The position numbers and the translations under genes are program-made. Of a stretch of 64,000 bases of DNA, positions 23,009-43,552 are shown piece after piece. How positions within the stretch are numbered: position 1 is the stretch's first letter; each line of letters opens with the position of its first letter. The notes under the pieces were generated by a model that worked only from the letters and a program-made list of their open reading frames with translations, was not told the DNA's origin and ran no database searches. The stretch comes from Brachionus manjavacas (Eukaryota; Rotifera; Eurotatoria; Ploima; Brachionidae): NCBI GenBank assembly GCA_019054805.1, contig JAHQIY010000001.1, positions 4,788,501 through 4,852,500 on the forward strand. Direction: 5' to 3'.

Positions 23009-23266
23009 ATGAATTTTTTAGTCTGGGTATATTTGATCAGCTTTGTTTTGGTGAATGGTCAAGTCATGGAGAATAAACTGATAAGTGCTTCTGTTACAAC
23101 TCGTAAAATCAAGGAAATAGATCTTAAAATGGCTCTGAAACATGCCGAGTATTATGGATACGACTACGACTATGGATATTATCGAAATAGTTATCGGTGC
23201 GATCCGCAAGATTATGATTGTAATAATTATGGTTATGACTTTGGGGGTTATCATAGAAGAAAATGA
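23009..23266 (+). CDS. Small secreted Tyr/Gly/Asp-rich peptide
   Basis: A single-exon frame of 85 codons. It begins with a textbook signal peptide (MNFLVWVYLISFVLVNGQ, cleavage likely after Gly17 or Gln18). A short charged segment follows, and then a tyrosine-rich tail (YYGYDYDYGYYRNSYRC) with repeated YGYD/DYD units, two cysteines (RCDPQDYDC) and a basic end (HRRK). TATA-like and poly(A)-like (AATAAA, 23272) signals bracket it closely. Such YG-rich small secreted proteins are known from invertebrate cuticle, mucus and antimicrobial families, but I cannot assign one. The basic C-terminus and aromatic repeats are also compatible with an antimicrobial or structural role. No relative is seen elsewhere in the window. 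Confidence 0.65.
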   Translation: MNFLVWVYLISFVLVNGQVMENKLISASVTTRKIKEIDLKMALKHAEYYGYDYDYGYYRNSYRCDPQDYDCNNYGYDFGGYHRRK

Positions 23267-23279
23267 TTAAAAATAAAAT

Positions 23280-24440
23280 TTGAATTTTTTTGATTACCAT
23301 GTTTTATTATCGAAAAAAAATTAATTTTTATTAAAATTTTCGCTTGACATTATGTGAAAATGTTCTGATTAAAAAAAAATTAAATTTTTGTTAAAGAATC
23401 ATAGTTTAGTTTTTACTAATAAATTATAAGAATAAGCCAGAATAGCGCATCAAAAAATCTCTAAGTTAATTATAATATGATGTCTATCATATAAAAAGAC
23501 AAAATGGTATATATTGATTTTGTTTACAAAAATATTTCAAGTACTAGTTTTTTTAATTCGATTACCGTGAACCTTTGTCTACTATTCTAAAAAATGAGGC
23601 CTATCCCAAATTAATTTTTTTTCAATTTACAAAAATCTAAACAATGTTAACAATTTTTTGATTTTATTTTAAAAATAAACTTAAATTTTCCATTTAATCT
23701 TTAATTAATAAACTCGCCTTTTTTCTAGCGATAAATTGAATTTAATATGCTAAAAGTTATCTTTTGTTAATGAATAAAGAGAAAAATGTTTTTAAATAAT
23801 GATTCAAAAATTAGAAAAAAAACTCAATGATTAGAATAAAGCTGATTTTTAATTTTTGCCTAAAAAAGCTGAGCACTGGATATTTTTATTGGAAGATAAG
23901 CTAAATTTAGATTCATTTTCAAAAATAAAATTAGAAAATTTGCGGTCAAGTAAAAAATTACGGTTTAAAAAAATTCTTGATGCAATGAAAAAAAAACTAT
24001 GATCATTTCTGGAAATAGACTTTTTTAACTTTGCAGAAATTGCGAAACAAATTTTTGAATTCAAAAATCATTTTTTAATACAAATAATGTAAGTTTTTTT
24101 AATTAAAATAATCAATTAAAATATATAAATCAACTTTTTCCATTTGAAATTTTACTGAAAATATTAAATATTTAGCAATTATCTATATTTTTCGAATTAT
24201 CAAAAATTATTTTTACTTTAATTATAAACTTCAAAGGGATCTATATACCTTTTTTGAACGTAAAATTTGAAGATTTAAATGCTAAACAATAAATTAAAAT
24301 AAAATTTATGCTTCTAATTGAGAGTCATTTTCAGATTCTAAGACAATTACTAATTTTTTCTAATATTTACCAAATCTTTTTTTAATATTAAATTAATTTA
24401 ATTTCAGATTTTTTAATAAATTTAAAATTTAAATCGGTAG
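23280..24440. other. Intergenic AT-rich stretch
   Basis: Separates the secreted-peptide gene (plus) from the 3' end of VPS41 (minus); the two genes converge. Nothing else is supported. Confidence 0.4.
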
Positions 24441-24445
24441 AAAAC

Positions 24446-24451
24446 TTTATT
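24446..24451 (-). other. Poly(A) signal AATAAA
   Basis: Hexamer about 45 nt past the VPS41 stop codon on the minus strand, a plausible 3' end signal for that transcript. Confidence 0.45.
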
Positions 24452-24494
24452 TTATAATTTAGAATAAATAATCATTAAAAAAAATCTCTAAAAA

Positions 24495-27400
24495 TTATTC
24501 AGCATTAAATAAAGACAAAACTGAACTTTTGTTCTGACTACAAACTGAGCACTTGTCACTATCCTGGATACAATCTTCATGAAAAGAATGTCTACACTCA
24601 AAAATTTTAAGACCTCTGGCCATATTCGCGTTGAATGCAATCAATGATTCATCACAAGCCGGACACTTTTGGTCATCGTCCACACTTACACCCTGCTTGA
24701 CCACTTTGATCTGCTTTTCGAGTAGATTAAAGCAATCTCTAGTCATTATGCTCTTGGATCCTTCTAACAACGATATTTGCACCCTGTAATCAGACAAAAT
24801 TTTGACCAACGCATCTCTCAAGCCTCTTATAGTAACTCCATTGGGAATTCGATTAATCAAATCGACAGGATCAACATGAGTACCAATATTGTTCAATAGG
24901 CCTATGATATAATCCGGTTTATTTACCGAATATTGGATCAAATCTTCCCATAAATCTTTGTCATTGTGTCGTTTACAAAACTCTATAGCTTGATTAACAT
25001 CTTTTATAGCATGAAGTACTATTTGTAGGCCTTTTTTTATTTGACCAGTACGTTCTAGTATGTACACTATTTCGGGTCCCAGATCCCGCTCTTGCAATTC
25101 TTTCTGTGCCTGGGTCAGTGATATATATTGACTTGACTGCAAAAACTTGAGAAGTTTGTCTCGCTGAAACTCAGCATACAAAACAACTTGAATTGTGTGA
25201 AAATCGCGTGAAATATTCGGATCTTTTTCGAATATAGCATCCAAATACTAATATAAATTAATAATAATAATAATAATATTAATATAAATACTAATAATAA
25301 TGTATTTTTATTAAAATTAATTAATTAAAAATCATTTTAATTTATTTAATTTTCGAAATTGAATTTGAATTAAAAAATGTTTAATTTAAGTAGAATTCAA
25401 TTCAAATATTTGATTATCGCGTCAACCTCGCTTTGTGTTCATATCATCATCAATAAATGTGGCCATTGAGAGAATTTTTTGATCTGACTAAATTTTATTT
25501 AAATTAATTCAAAAATATTACAATTTAATCATATTTTGTGATCTATGAAAATTAATTTAGTTTACTCAAGAAAACGTTTTCTAAAACTTTTTAATTCAAT
25601 TTAATACAGTGGTCGAAGTGAAACTTTATAATGGGTAAGATTACATTATTTTAAAAATTACACTTTATTACTTTTTTTTTACACCGTTTTACGTAAAATT
25701 ACACAATTTAATGTAATAATATGTAATTTTCTGTCATTTTTTTTTAAATTAATGAATTGGTTAATTTCCTTTATTTTTTAGATAATTTTAAAAATGATAA
25801 AACACCTTATGCAATTAAAAATGATTCGAAAAGTGAAACAATAAATCTTTTGTATTAATAAATAAAAAATTAAAAAGCAATTTTTTTTTATACTCTTATT
25901 TTAGCCTCAAAGACAAGTTTACAAATTTAATTAATAGAATATATATTTATCCTAAAGCTAATCACAAAATTTCTCTAAAAAATAAAAAAAAAATTATCTA
26001 GAAAAGTTTATTTTTAGCAAGTCATTTAAAATAGTAAAATAATAATATTTTTTTGTTACATATAATATTAAATTGTTACTACTTATATATAATTTAATGA
26101 AAAATTAATTGGTTTTTAATTCACTTCAAAGTCTGAAATAAATAAAAATAATTTAAATCCTTTTTTTATTGTATTTAATTTCTATGATTAAAAAAATATT
26201 AATTTAAAATTACTTTAAATTTATTTTAAGTAATTTTATATCGAAATTAAAATTTTATATCTAAATCTCTTTCTTAATTTTTGAAAAATTATTTTTATTT
26301 TTATTTGAATTGAAAAAGTATAATTTTGAATTCAAATTCAATTAATATTAAAACTGTTATTATAATAAAAGGCTTTAAAACATACGTAGTGTAGGTATAG
26401 TTTATTTTTGTTGAGTTTTTCAGCAACTCGTTTAACCGGTAGTTTTTCAACATTGTCGACTAAAATTTGAATCGATCTCTTAAAGTTTAATTAATAATTA
26501 TCTTGTTTTAGATTTAGATTGATTTTAATTTTTACTTGCTTATTCAGAGATATCAGCTCAATTAGATTTTTATAAGCACACTCGAAAAGTTCGTGCTTTA
26601 GAAGAAAATCAAAAACAGCCTGATCCTGTAAGTTTATGTATATTTCGAAAGCTTTATCAAACATTTTTTGGTACTCATACCTTAAAATTTAATTATTATA
26701 TTTTATTAAAAATAAGCAGTTGAATTATTCTTTAAGGAATTGAAAGCTTTGATTTAAGCTGTGATAAAATATTGGCCAAGTTACATGAATTAAAAATAGA
26801 TGTGGAAAAAGTTTTTTGACAAAAATTTAGAATTTTCAAATCGAGTTTAAAAGAATAATTACATTAAAGCCAGGCATTCATCCAAAATTTTATTTTTGCT
26901 CTTGTTACAGGCAGTAGCGATAGCTTGGGTGACACAGTCCAATCCATATATATCACAAGGCCACTTTCTAATCAAATACTTAAAAATCTCATAATCTCCA
27001 GATCTCAAAAACTCATTCAACACCTTTTCGTAGATCTCCGGCGACAGAACCGGATTAGATGAAGGAATTTTCTCAAATATATCCTAAAAAAAAATTTAAA
27101 TAATTCTTGCGGTTGAGTATTGTTTGATAAAAAAATTCAAAAAGCGTGGCCTCATTTAAAAAATTTAATTTTAAAATCAGTGATTTTGTGAATGGATTTT
27201 TTAATCTAAAATTGTTTTTTTTATAGTTTTAAGTATATTTAAAAAAAGATAGCAGCTAGATTTTAAAATATTTAAGTATCTAAAAAAAAATTATGTTAAA
27301 TTAAAAAATGGTGTCACCAAATCACTGATTTTAAAATTAAATCTTAAATCAGTGATTATGTCCTTTATTGTTGAATTTTTACCATTTTCTACAAAAATTT

Positions 27401-29615
27401 ACCAAAATTTACATCAATTTTGATCATAAAAATCAATCAAATTTAAATTTTTTGAAGTATTAAAAAATTCAAAAAAAAAATTCATGGAAATCTATTCTTT
27501 TTGTTCACTAAATTTTACAATAATTACCGGAAATTTACGATAATTTAAGTAAAATATGGTGAATTCATCGTATCGTAGCAGTACTTTAAATAACTACCTA
27601 ATTACAGTCTAATGCCAACTTTTTAAGAATTCTTTCGAATACTAAAATCAATTGTTAACTTTAAGTTCTTGTATCTTAAATAAATATTTTATATTTTGAT
27701 AAATTTTTATGTGTCAATTATTATTAATCACATTAATACAATTTTGGCCTATTCATTACATAAAATTATTTTACAAACCTCCAGTTTGCACTCTTTGGCA
27801 AAAATCAAAATTTTTTCTTCCCAATTTTTCTCAGACAAAGTCACTTTACTGCACCATTCAGCCGCTTCTTTGTACTCTTTAGCAGATATTAAATAATCGA
27901 TATAGTTCAGGCCGACTACTTGGTAAGTAAAAACCTTTGGCGATTCAGGCGCATTTTTGATGTCTTCCAAAGCTTGTTCAAAGTTAAGTCTTTCCATAAG
28001 CCACTTGATGTGGTCGTCGAAAGATCTGGGCGTCGCTTTAATCAAATCCTTAGGGCTTAGAATAAAGTATGAGCCCTCGTTTAAAATATAATCTAAACGA
28101 TACTCAAAAGGCCGATTCTTTTCGTACTCTTTAATTGTAATCGCATCAAAGGATATTTCAATAAAAGAGTCCGGACTGGCCTGAGCCACTCTAATGTGAG
28201 GTCTGCTGTCCTCTGATTTTTCATAGCACAGAAGCAAAAATTGATTCTGGTCTTTGAATGGTGCCAGACCAACTATATAAAAATCAGTTTTAACCAAACT
28301 GGTTATTTCTATATGAGAAATAAGACCAGAGTTTCTTGATCTTATTATTTTGCATATTTTGAATCTATCGGCCCATCCGATAATCAGCGAGTCTTTATCT
28401 TGCCACAGTAGTGAACAACGATAAAGCTCGTCTCTTAAAGTAGACTCATGATCTTTGGCAATAAAGCTAATTATCTTGTTTTCAGCTAGACTGTAAATTT
28501 TAACTCCTTTTTCATTTGACCAAGCTATGAGATCATTGCACCATTTTATGTTTCGTATAATACCTTCGCCTTGATGCAGAATACTTGTTTTTCTGCGGCC
28601 CATGAACCCTCTTTCGACCAAGACAAGTTTTGTGTCACCAGTAACAAAGCTGAGTGTTTGATTGAAATTTGGCGCCAATTCGATACTTTTTATTGGCCGA
28701 TTGAATTCAATGATTTGATCATGTTCCGATTCAAAAAGACCAAAAACTGCCACCTTGCCATCGTCACTGCATGATGCCACATACTCTTCCTTGATATCAA
28801 TCGTCAAATCATTTACTGTTAGCTCGTGCTTTATTAGAAATCAAGAAAACTAATCAAGGTGTAATGGCTAGAGTTGTATAAAAGTCATGACTTTACTTTT
28901 GAAAAAAAAATTAAAAAATTTTACATGACATTTTTAATAGAATTTTAGGCTAAACCATTAAAAACTATTAAAATTTAATTTTCTCTATTTATTAAATAGA
29001 AAACTTTATTTAATTTATTAAATAAAGTTTTATTAAATAAATATCTATGTAAAATTCAGTTCATATGAATTGAAGTCATTAATTAAATCAAATTAATATT
29101 CTTAAATTTTATTACTTAAAAAAAATTTTATTTCATTTTTATTTATCTATAGATAACTTTTATTCCAAACTAAAAACAAAAAGTGGGTTTTTGTAACTGC
29201 TCGGTTAGACTCGTGTAGTCAAAACTCTCAAACTATATTCTTAAAGAATAAAAAAATGATTTGAAATAAAAAAATTTTCATAAGTCTATACATGACTATG
29301 TTTATTAACCTGTGACTTTTATACAACTTCTTTTTATTCTTACCGGCTCTTTGGTCAAAACTTTGTTACCATCATGGTCCAAGACATGTACACGACCCCA
29401 ATGTGTTCCAACAATTAAAAACTTTTAAAAAAAAATGAATTTTGTTTTATAACAAATTTAAGTTTTACCTTACGATCGGCTTTGATGCAGCTCACCGAAT
29501 CGCTTTCAATTATACCTAAAACATCGTTTTTTATGCGCGAGTAAGCAAGAACTGGCTCGGCTTCGGCATAATCACTTTCCTCTTCTTCTTCTATCTTCTC
29601 GACATATTCTGCCAT
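24495..29615 (-). CDS. VPS41: VPS41, HOPS complex subunit
   Basis: Subunit of the HOPS tethering complex that drives fusion of late endosomes, AP-3 vesicles and autophagosomes with the lysosome. Seven exons on the minus strand: 29469-29615, 29344-29421, 27779-28828, 26863-27083, 26536-26680, 26386-26478, 24495-25247. All junctions are GT-AG and all phases match, giving 828 aa (human about 854). Layout: acidic N-terminus (MAEYVEKIEEEEESD), WD40-like propeller to about residue 370 (SCSDDGKVAVFGL, GEGIIRNIKWCNDLIAWSNE), an alpha-solenoid/clathrin-repeat region, the very conserved DLIQYSVNKPDYIIGLLNNI, and a C-terminal RING-H2. Zinc ligands are visible: C773-C776, C796-H798, H801-C804, C811-C814. 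Three introns exceed 500 nt and hold repeat relics, while others are 47-57 nt. It lies head-to-tail downstream of KAT2 on the same strand. Confidence 0.97.
25606..25745. repeat. TACAGTGG terminus with TTTACG words
   Basis: TACAGTGGTCGAAGTGAAAC opens an AT-rich segment with ACGTAAAATTACAC-type words, like the repeats at 12.4 and 34.9 kb. It lies in the last VPS41 intron (25248-26385). Only one end is visible. Confidence 0.4.
25890..26060 (-). repeat. Diverged LINE-C tail in VPS41 intron
   Basis: Shares AGCCTCAWAGRCAA-like and TTTTTAGCAAGTCATTTAAA text with the LINE tail at 18195-18530. Old and short. It lies in the last VPS41 intron. Confidence 0.4.
27150..27590. repeat. Hairpin and TTTACG repeat in VPS41 intron
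   Basis: AATTTAATTTTAAAATCAGTGATTTTG near 27163 reappears inverted as AAATCACTGATTTTAAAATT near 27318. A TTTACC/TTTACG-rich segment ending near GTAGCAGTAC follows. It resembles the TTTACG family seen at 12.4 and 34.9 kb. The whole block lies inside the 27084-27778 intron. Confidence 0.45.
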
Positions 29616-31130
29616 TTTAGTCTAACAGAATATAAGATATTTTTTAATTAATTATTTCTCAACAATTAAATAACAAAATTTAAATTAAAAACGAGATCTT
29701 TGAAATAAATTTCAAAAGTTTATAAAATTATGATTAGAGCTCAATGAAATATTCAAGAAATAATGTGTTTTAATAAAAATAAATTTTTCGAGGTATCAAA
29801 ATATTTTTTTGAACCCAAATTTATATAAATTTTTTTAACTGATCACGGCATATATCTAAAAAAAAAGTATTTGAATATTTTTGCTTTTTTGCTGAATTTA
29901 AATTAAATTTTTTTAATAAATCTGATTATTATTTGTATAAAAATCTCAGAAAATTTTTTTCATAATTGGTGGAATGAACTAAAGGTATTTATGGTTAACA
30001 AAAAAGTTAATTAGAATCAAAATAAGCCGTTTGAGAATTTCATTAGACTTGAGAAAAAGCTAGAAATATTTTCACTCATCTACAAAAACTAAAATCATTT
30101 TAGAAAAAATTCAATTGAAACTTATAATTAATAATTAATGAAAATTGTAATTGAACGAGATGATGGATGATCAAATGTAATGCAATATAATGAAAAGTCG
30201 AGCAATATTGACAATGAGCATGTTTTTATAGCTAAATATTCCTATGTGTCCTTTTGCCTACTTTACTTATAATGAATAAAATATTGTTCTTTTGTGTCAT
30301 TTTGTGTCCTTTAATTAGTTTCCAATTATCTAATTATTCAATTAATTAAATTTTTAAAATTTTCAACATTTTTAATTTTTATTATTTTCATTATATTTAA
30401 TTAATTTTATTAAATGAAACAAAAAATTTTTTTCCAAATTTTACATAAAGTATAAATAAATTTTAAATAATATTCTAAAATTTCGCTCAATAATAATGTG
30501 AAACCGGACCCCTTTTTTTGATGACAAATTTTGTTAGATTAAATCTAATTGCAAAATAAACCCTAGATTGATAAAACATAAAACGTCGTGAGACGTTTTA
30601 AAAATTTAAGCTTAAGTAAAAAATTTTAAAATATATTTTTTAAATATTTTAAAAAGGGAAAATTTCATTAAATAACAATTAATAAATTTTTTTGAGCTTT
30701 TAATATTTTTTTACCCTTTTTACGTAAATATATATAATTTTCTTTTGATTTTTAAAATTATTAATTTTTAAATCCTTTTATAAAGTTTATAAAATTTCGA
30801 GGCATGGGAACTATCTTGATGTTAAACCTTAAGACTTTTATTAATTTATTTTTGATACTGATTTTTTTAAAAGAAAGTATCAAAAAGCTGCAAACCAAAT
30901 TATGATGATCCTCAAAAAGATACTCACATTTGAAAGGTTTTCTCATAAAATATTGAAAAAATAGCATAAGAATTAATAGAATTACTATTATGTTTGGTTT
31001 TTTTTAATTTTTAAGATGCATTCCGGGATATTACGCCCATAGTTTTAAGAGAAAATATTTTTTTTTCCATTTTATATTAACAAATAATTTTTAAAGAATA
31101 AGAAATTTTTTTTTTTTACATGACACATTA
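29616..31130. other. VPS41 upstream / KAT2 downstream region
   Basis: Contains the VPS41 5' flank and the KAT2 3' UTR; both genes are on the minus strand. I see no further gene. No distinctive promoter motif can be separated from the AT-rich background. Confidence 0.4.
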
Positions 31131-38340
<7,210 letters not shown>

Positions 38341-38344
38341 CAAG

Positions 38345-38765
38345 TTATATTTTAAATATACGTAGGAAAGGAAGAAGAAACTCTTAAAAAACTCGCTGTC
38401 AAAATTCAAGAAAAAATTTGACGCTGAAGAGATTGTAACAAAACCACAATCTAAAAGAGGAAGAGGTAAAGTTTATGAGCATTATTGTGACTTAGATTCA
38501 TTCGGAGAAATTAGTGAAAAAAGCAAAAATCGAAAAAAAGCTCATAACCAATGGGTTTATTGTGGACTCAATAGTACTCAAAATGGCGACAAATATTGGT
38601 ATGATTGTTCAAATAAATTCATTAGAATCTACACATGCCCATATTAAAAAAAAAACGATGAAACGTAAACTTCTTGGTTTGCTTCATTTTTTGGACGTCT
38701 GTTAACAAAATATTGCCAGAGAATGGTCAGTGTGGCGTTCATCAACTTTAGAGTTAGTTGATGAA
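38345..38765 (+). pseudogene. AT-hook plus FLYWCH/BED-like finger relic
   Basis: Plus-strand frame: FDAEEIVTKPQSKRGRGKVY carries an AT-hook-like KRGRGK. HNQWVYCGLNSTQNGDKYWY and DCSNKFIRIYTCPY follow, matching the pattern W-C, short loop, YY-C, then CP of transposase-associated zinc fingers of the FLYWCH/BED type. A stop interrupts after TCPY, and the following text (ending near 38,765) is out of frame. Probably the N-terminus of a decayed Mutator-type transposase. It flanks KAT2 on its 5' side, as the AT-hook fragment does within the intron. Confidence 0.5.
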
Positions 38766-38928
38766 AACACTTAAGATACAAAGACAGTAACAATTAAATA
38801 AAGGCTTTATTTAATTGTTAAAACAATTAAATGCAAAACTAAGGCAACTCATCAACAACATTTAAAAATATCAAATTCATTGACATAATTAATTGAATGA
38901 ATTTTTTAAAGTAATAATTGAAAAATTT

Positions 38929-39583
38929 CAGAGTTGTTTTTAAGTCACAAGTCTTAAGTCAAGTCAAGTCAATGACTTGACTTAGATTTTTTTTTTTTTT
39001 TAAGTCAAGTCAATGACTTAAAAAAATTTTTTTTTTTTTTTAAGTCAAGTCAATGACTTAAAAAAATTTTTTTTTTTTTTTCTTAAGTCAAGTCAATGAC
39101 TTAAAAATTTTTAAGTTTAAAAAATCATTAAAAAAAAAGCGGCAAGTCAAAGTTACGGTCAACATTGTGGCGGGCGGTCATTTAGCCGTTCAGCTTGGCG
39201 GCCAGAATTTGGGACTGCGGCGCTGAAAAAAATATGCAAAAATATAATAAAAAATTAAAAAGTTAATAAAATTAAATATGTTTATTAATTAAAAAAAACA
39301 ATAATTTTTTTAAAAAAAAAAAAAACCAACGGCCAACAATCATCCACTACCAATAATACTCAATTTTAATGAAATAAATAATTAAAAGTATTTCTAATCT
39401 AACTCATGACTTGACTTAAAAAAAGAAAAAAAAAAATTTAAGTCATGACTTTGACTTAAAAAAAAAAAAAAAAAATTTTAAGTCATGACTTTGACTTAAA
39501 AAAAAAAAAATTTAAGTCAAGTCATGACTTTGACTTAAATTTTTGTGACTTAGACTTAAAACTGTGACTTAAAAACAAGTCTG
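38929..39583. mobile_element. hAT-like MITE, copy 1 (AAGTC family)
   Basis: Ends are CAGAGTTGTTTTTAAGTCAC (38929) and, inverted, GTGACTTAAAAACAAGTCTG (to 39583). The element is flanked by identical octamers AAAAATTT (38921-38928 and 39584-39591), an exact 8-bp target duplication as made by hAT transposases. Subterminal arrays consist of palindromic AAGTCAAGTCAATGACTT units spaced by A/T runs. A GC-richer core contains GCGGGCGGTCATTTAGCCGT and GACTGCGGCGCTG. No ORF. Copy 2, in opposite orientation, is at 49730-50553. Confidence 0.92.
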
Positions 39584-39599
39584 AAAAATTTTCAAAAAT

Positions 39600-42500
39600 T
39601 TTTTTTTTTTCAAAAAATGGACTCTTTTTGAGCGATTATAAAAATTTTTAAAAAATTATAAAATTAAAACTTTAATTATAAAAATTTAAACTAAATAAAT
39701 AAAAAAAGTAAAACCATCATTTTGTTCAGAATTCTGTCTAGTTTCAGAATTTGTTTAAAGTATATAGGTTAAGGGGTTTGTAAAAAAGAAGATCCCGAAA
39801 AATTTGAAAAATGTCAAAATTTTTCCGAAAAAATTTTAAATTTTTTTATTTTTCAAGATAACCAGCTCAGAATATAGAGCATTTAATTCTCTATCAGAAA
39901 ATGTGTCGATCGAGTAAATTCGATTGATTAAATTCTGAGATATAATAGCTTAAATAAGATATACTTTATATAAGGCTGTAAAGATTCAGACCCCCCTAGC
40001 CAAAAAAAAAATTTTTAACCCCCCTAAAATTTTGGCTAAACCTAGGTTTTCATTTACGTAGAATCCAAAAATGATGAGATCTGGAGATAGTGTGGAAGTT
40101 TTGCATCGCGCGAACTTTAAACTAAATAATTAAAAAAGAAAAAAGATGTTGTAAATAAAAAAGCTCTTAAATCTTTTTGACATTTTTGTTTTTATAAAAA
40201 TTCACGTGAAATGTTAATATATATTTATTGTAAAGGAAATTAGTTTATTAGGTTCCATAATTAGAAAAAATCTTAATTTTACATAACTTGCGTGTAGTTT
40301 TTCGATCAAAAGTAATAGGAAACTGTTTTCTATCAAAAGAATTATCTATCTTGCAACCTCTGTGAAGGTCCAATTTTTTCAAGATCTTCATTCTCCCTTA
40401 TTTTGATTATTGATCTTCTCTTTTTTTGTTAGTTTTCAAAGGAAGAAATTTTAAAATTAGCTAAGAGTTATTTTTTATCTTAAAACTCTTAAACTTAAAA
40501 TTACAATCGAAAAACTTTAATAAAATAAACTTTTTTTAGTAAGATATGGTCTTTTTTCTTTCCAGCATTTAAAAAAAAAACTAAACAAAAATGATTTAAG
40601 AAATTGAAATATTATTAAAGAATCACAATTAACTTGAATGACTTGTTGTTAAATTTGTTTAAAAAAACTATGGTTTCAAAAAAATTATTTAATTTAAAAA
40701 TTAATTTTTTTTATGTAATTAATATTTCATAAAGAATTTATATAAATGTTTATATAAGAGTTAATCAGTCTTTTTAGACATGGGCACTAGCATGCTGATT
40801 GATCTTGAAATAAAAAAACTAATATTTTATCAAAATCATTCACGTAATATTTTTAGGTATTTATCCTTTTTTGCTTACTTAAATTTTGAAATAGAAAAAT
40901 TAATTTTTGTGACTTATAAATTTCAATAACTTTTTTTATTTGCTTTTTCATCATTCTGAATAAGTAGTTTTCTTTTTTATGCGTGAATCAGATTTCCAAT
41001 CTATTTTGTTCTCTTTTTATTAGTTTTTTTATCATTTTCCTTTCTAATTTAGCATGTTTATTGTTCAAACAATTGTAACAAATGGTTTATTAAGATAACG
41101 TGTCTAAGAACTAATCTCTTGGGTACACTGCTAGTCAACAATATTCTACCAAGAGTTTTGTCAACTTTTCCGTTTAATCTACATTTTCATGCAAAATTTT
41201 CAATTTAATCTGAACTTTTTTTATGAAAGCAAATATTAAAGTTAACATGGCTACTTTGTGTGAATTTAATTACAGAATTCCTTTCTTAAATTTTTAATTT
41301 ATATGGCTTCTTGTGATAAAATTAGCGATTACATATCAAAAAATATATTCAGGTGAATTTTAAAATTTCAAGTCCCTAAAGTTTAGTCAAAAGTTTTTTC
41401 TTTTAGAATTTAGTCTTTTTTCATAACAATGGGATTAATTCTAAATAGTTGAAAAGAATTTCTGTATCTCGTAGTCTAAATTAATTTTAAAAAATAAAAA
41501 AAATATAAAATTTCTATAATTCTAAAACAAAATATATTAAAAATCGTTTTAATCTTATTTCATTTCAGACTTTAGTAATTTAATAACTATACTTCCAATT
41601 ATTTAGGCTTTAAATGATCTATTGTTGTATTTTGCTTTCTGATGAGATTTGTTTAAGTAAAAAACAACCATCATCAAAGATCTAATTGCATAAATCTTTT
41701 GACTAAATTATTTCAAAAAGAACATGTTTTATTCTATCTCTAAGGATTTTGTTGTTAAAATTTTTAATATTGAAATTTTTGATTTAAAGAAATGAAAAAA
41801 TTCAGAAGAAAAAACTATTTAATTAATTTTAATTTTTTAAATCTTTAATTAAAACAAATCAAAATTCATTTTAAGGTGAACATTTTTTTTTAATTTCTTA
41901 CATTTAAATGATTATACAATGAATTTATTTATTCATAAAAAAAAATATTTACTTTTATTTACTTTTTTTATTTTATTTTATTTTATTTTTTTTTTTTTTA
42001 CATCACCCTCGCGGTGTTTACTGATTAAATTACTATTGCTATTATTTATTCATAAAATTAATTAATGTCATTAAATAAACTATTTAGTTTTTTTATTATT
42101 TTTAATTTAATTTCATAATATACTTTTTATTTTAAAACAAATTTTTTTTTGAAATATTGAATGTGTCAGATTTTAAGTTAAGAATTTCTATTTCATTTCC
42201 TTGATTTGTTTCAAAGTGCCAAATGCATGCGTTAGAAAATTACTCAAAATTTTATTCAGTATGAACTCGACAGATTTTATTTTTAAATAAAATATTAATA
42301 TAAGCCATAAAGTTTTAAATAATTTCTAAGAGAATAAGAAAGGTGAGCTAGCGCAAATATATAAAAACTGGAATTTATATTTTGTGATTACTTTTAAATT
42401 TAAAAATCAAAGCGTCAATTTAAATTAACCTTTTATGCAAAAAAAAAATTAATATCAACTTTATGACTATCAAATTTATACTAATAAATCATTATTTTTA

Positions 42501-43550
42501 ATGATATTTAAATTTTATGTATAAATAACGAATCGAAGGAGTATCCTGTACCGAAATAAAAATTTTGGGCTATTAGGCAAGATGCTGGCATAACTAATAG
42601 AAACTGTTTTAGTTATGCTTCGTCTTTCCCCAATAACTCCAATCATCTACTACAACATTCTCTTGAATTTGGAATTAATCACATTGTATTTTGTAACATT
42701 TTATTTGAATTAATTAATAGATAATTAAATAAATGGTAAAAAAAATACATTTTTTCAATCATTTTTGTCTGTTTTTATAAATCTACTGTCATTAGAAAAT
42801 ACTTCTGCATCGATCCTCTATTTAGCTTTCAAAATTTATATAATATGGTAAAACAGTCTAAATGTTTACCCATGTAAAATTCTCGTAGGCGATCTCTTAG
42901 AGATATTAAATGAAAAAAATATAAAAAATCTTTAAAAGATCCTTAAGAGAAATTTCATTGAAAAAATTTGTCAGGGTGTATTTCTTTGTCTCGTAATGTT
43001 ATTTTTATTATCGAGAGGTAATCTTAAGATCTCCTAAAGAAAAAAAATGTTTTAGAATGAGGTTATTTAGGTATATCATTAATAAGATGAATCATTAATA
43101 AAAAAAAATATGATACTATATCTAATTAAATGTAATTTTTTATTCATTATTTATTTGTTTTTCTATTGCGTATTTTTTATTAAAGTGAGTTAAGTATTTC
43201 ACTCTTTTTCTCACTAAGGAGTAAATTTTAAATTTTATTTTAAAAAGAATAAAAAAAGACAAGAATAAATAATATAAGTAAAAATAAAAAGTGTTTGTAA
43301 AAAATTTGTTTTTCTGTACTGAAAAGTGATTTTTGTATTATATTCATAGTGGCCTTGAATGTTAAATTAAACTAATTTATTTAGGTAGTATTCCAAATTT
43401 ATTTCATTGAATTTTCTAATCGGAAAATTACAAAAGAAGGGATGGGTTAAAAACAACTTCATTCAACATTAAAAATGTGCTTTTGTTATGGTTGTTTTTT
43501 AAATTCTCTTTTCTTTTTTAATTTTCCGAAATTTTATTTTTTTATTTTTA
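39600..43550. other. Gene desert, AT-rich
   Basis: Nearly 4 kb with no supportable gene or RNA. A TTTTA microsatellite with a short GC patch (CATCACCCTCGCGGTGTTTA) lies at 41,950-42,025 and may be a LINE tail remnant. Confidence 0.4.
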
Positions 43551-43552
43551 TT

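Noticed and set aside
38940-39580. AAGTC repeat arrays as a CRISPR-like array
   Set aside because: Repeats are palindromic, spacers are only A/T runs, and the block lies inside a MITE with an 8-bp target duplication in a eukaryotic genome.
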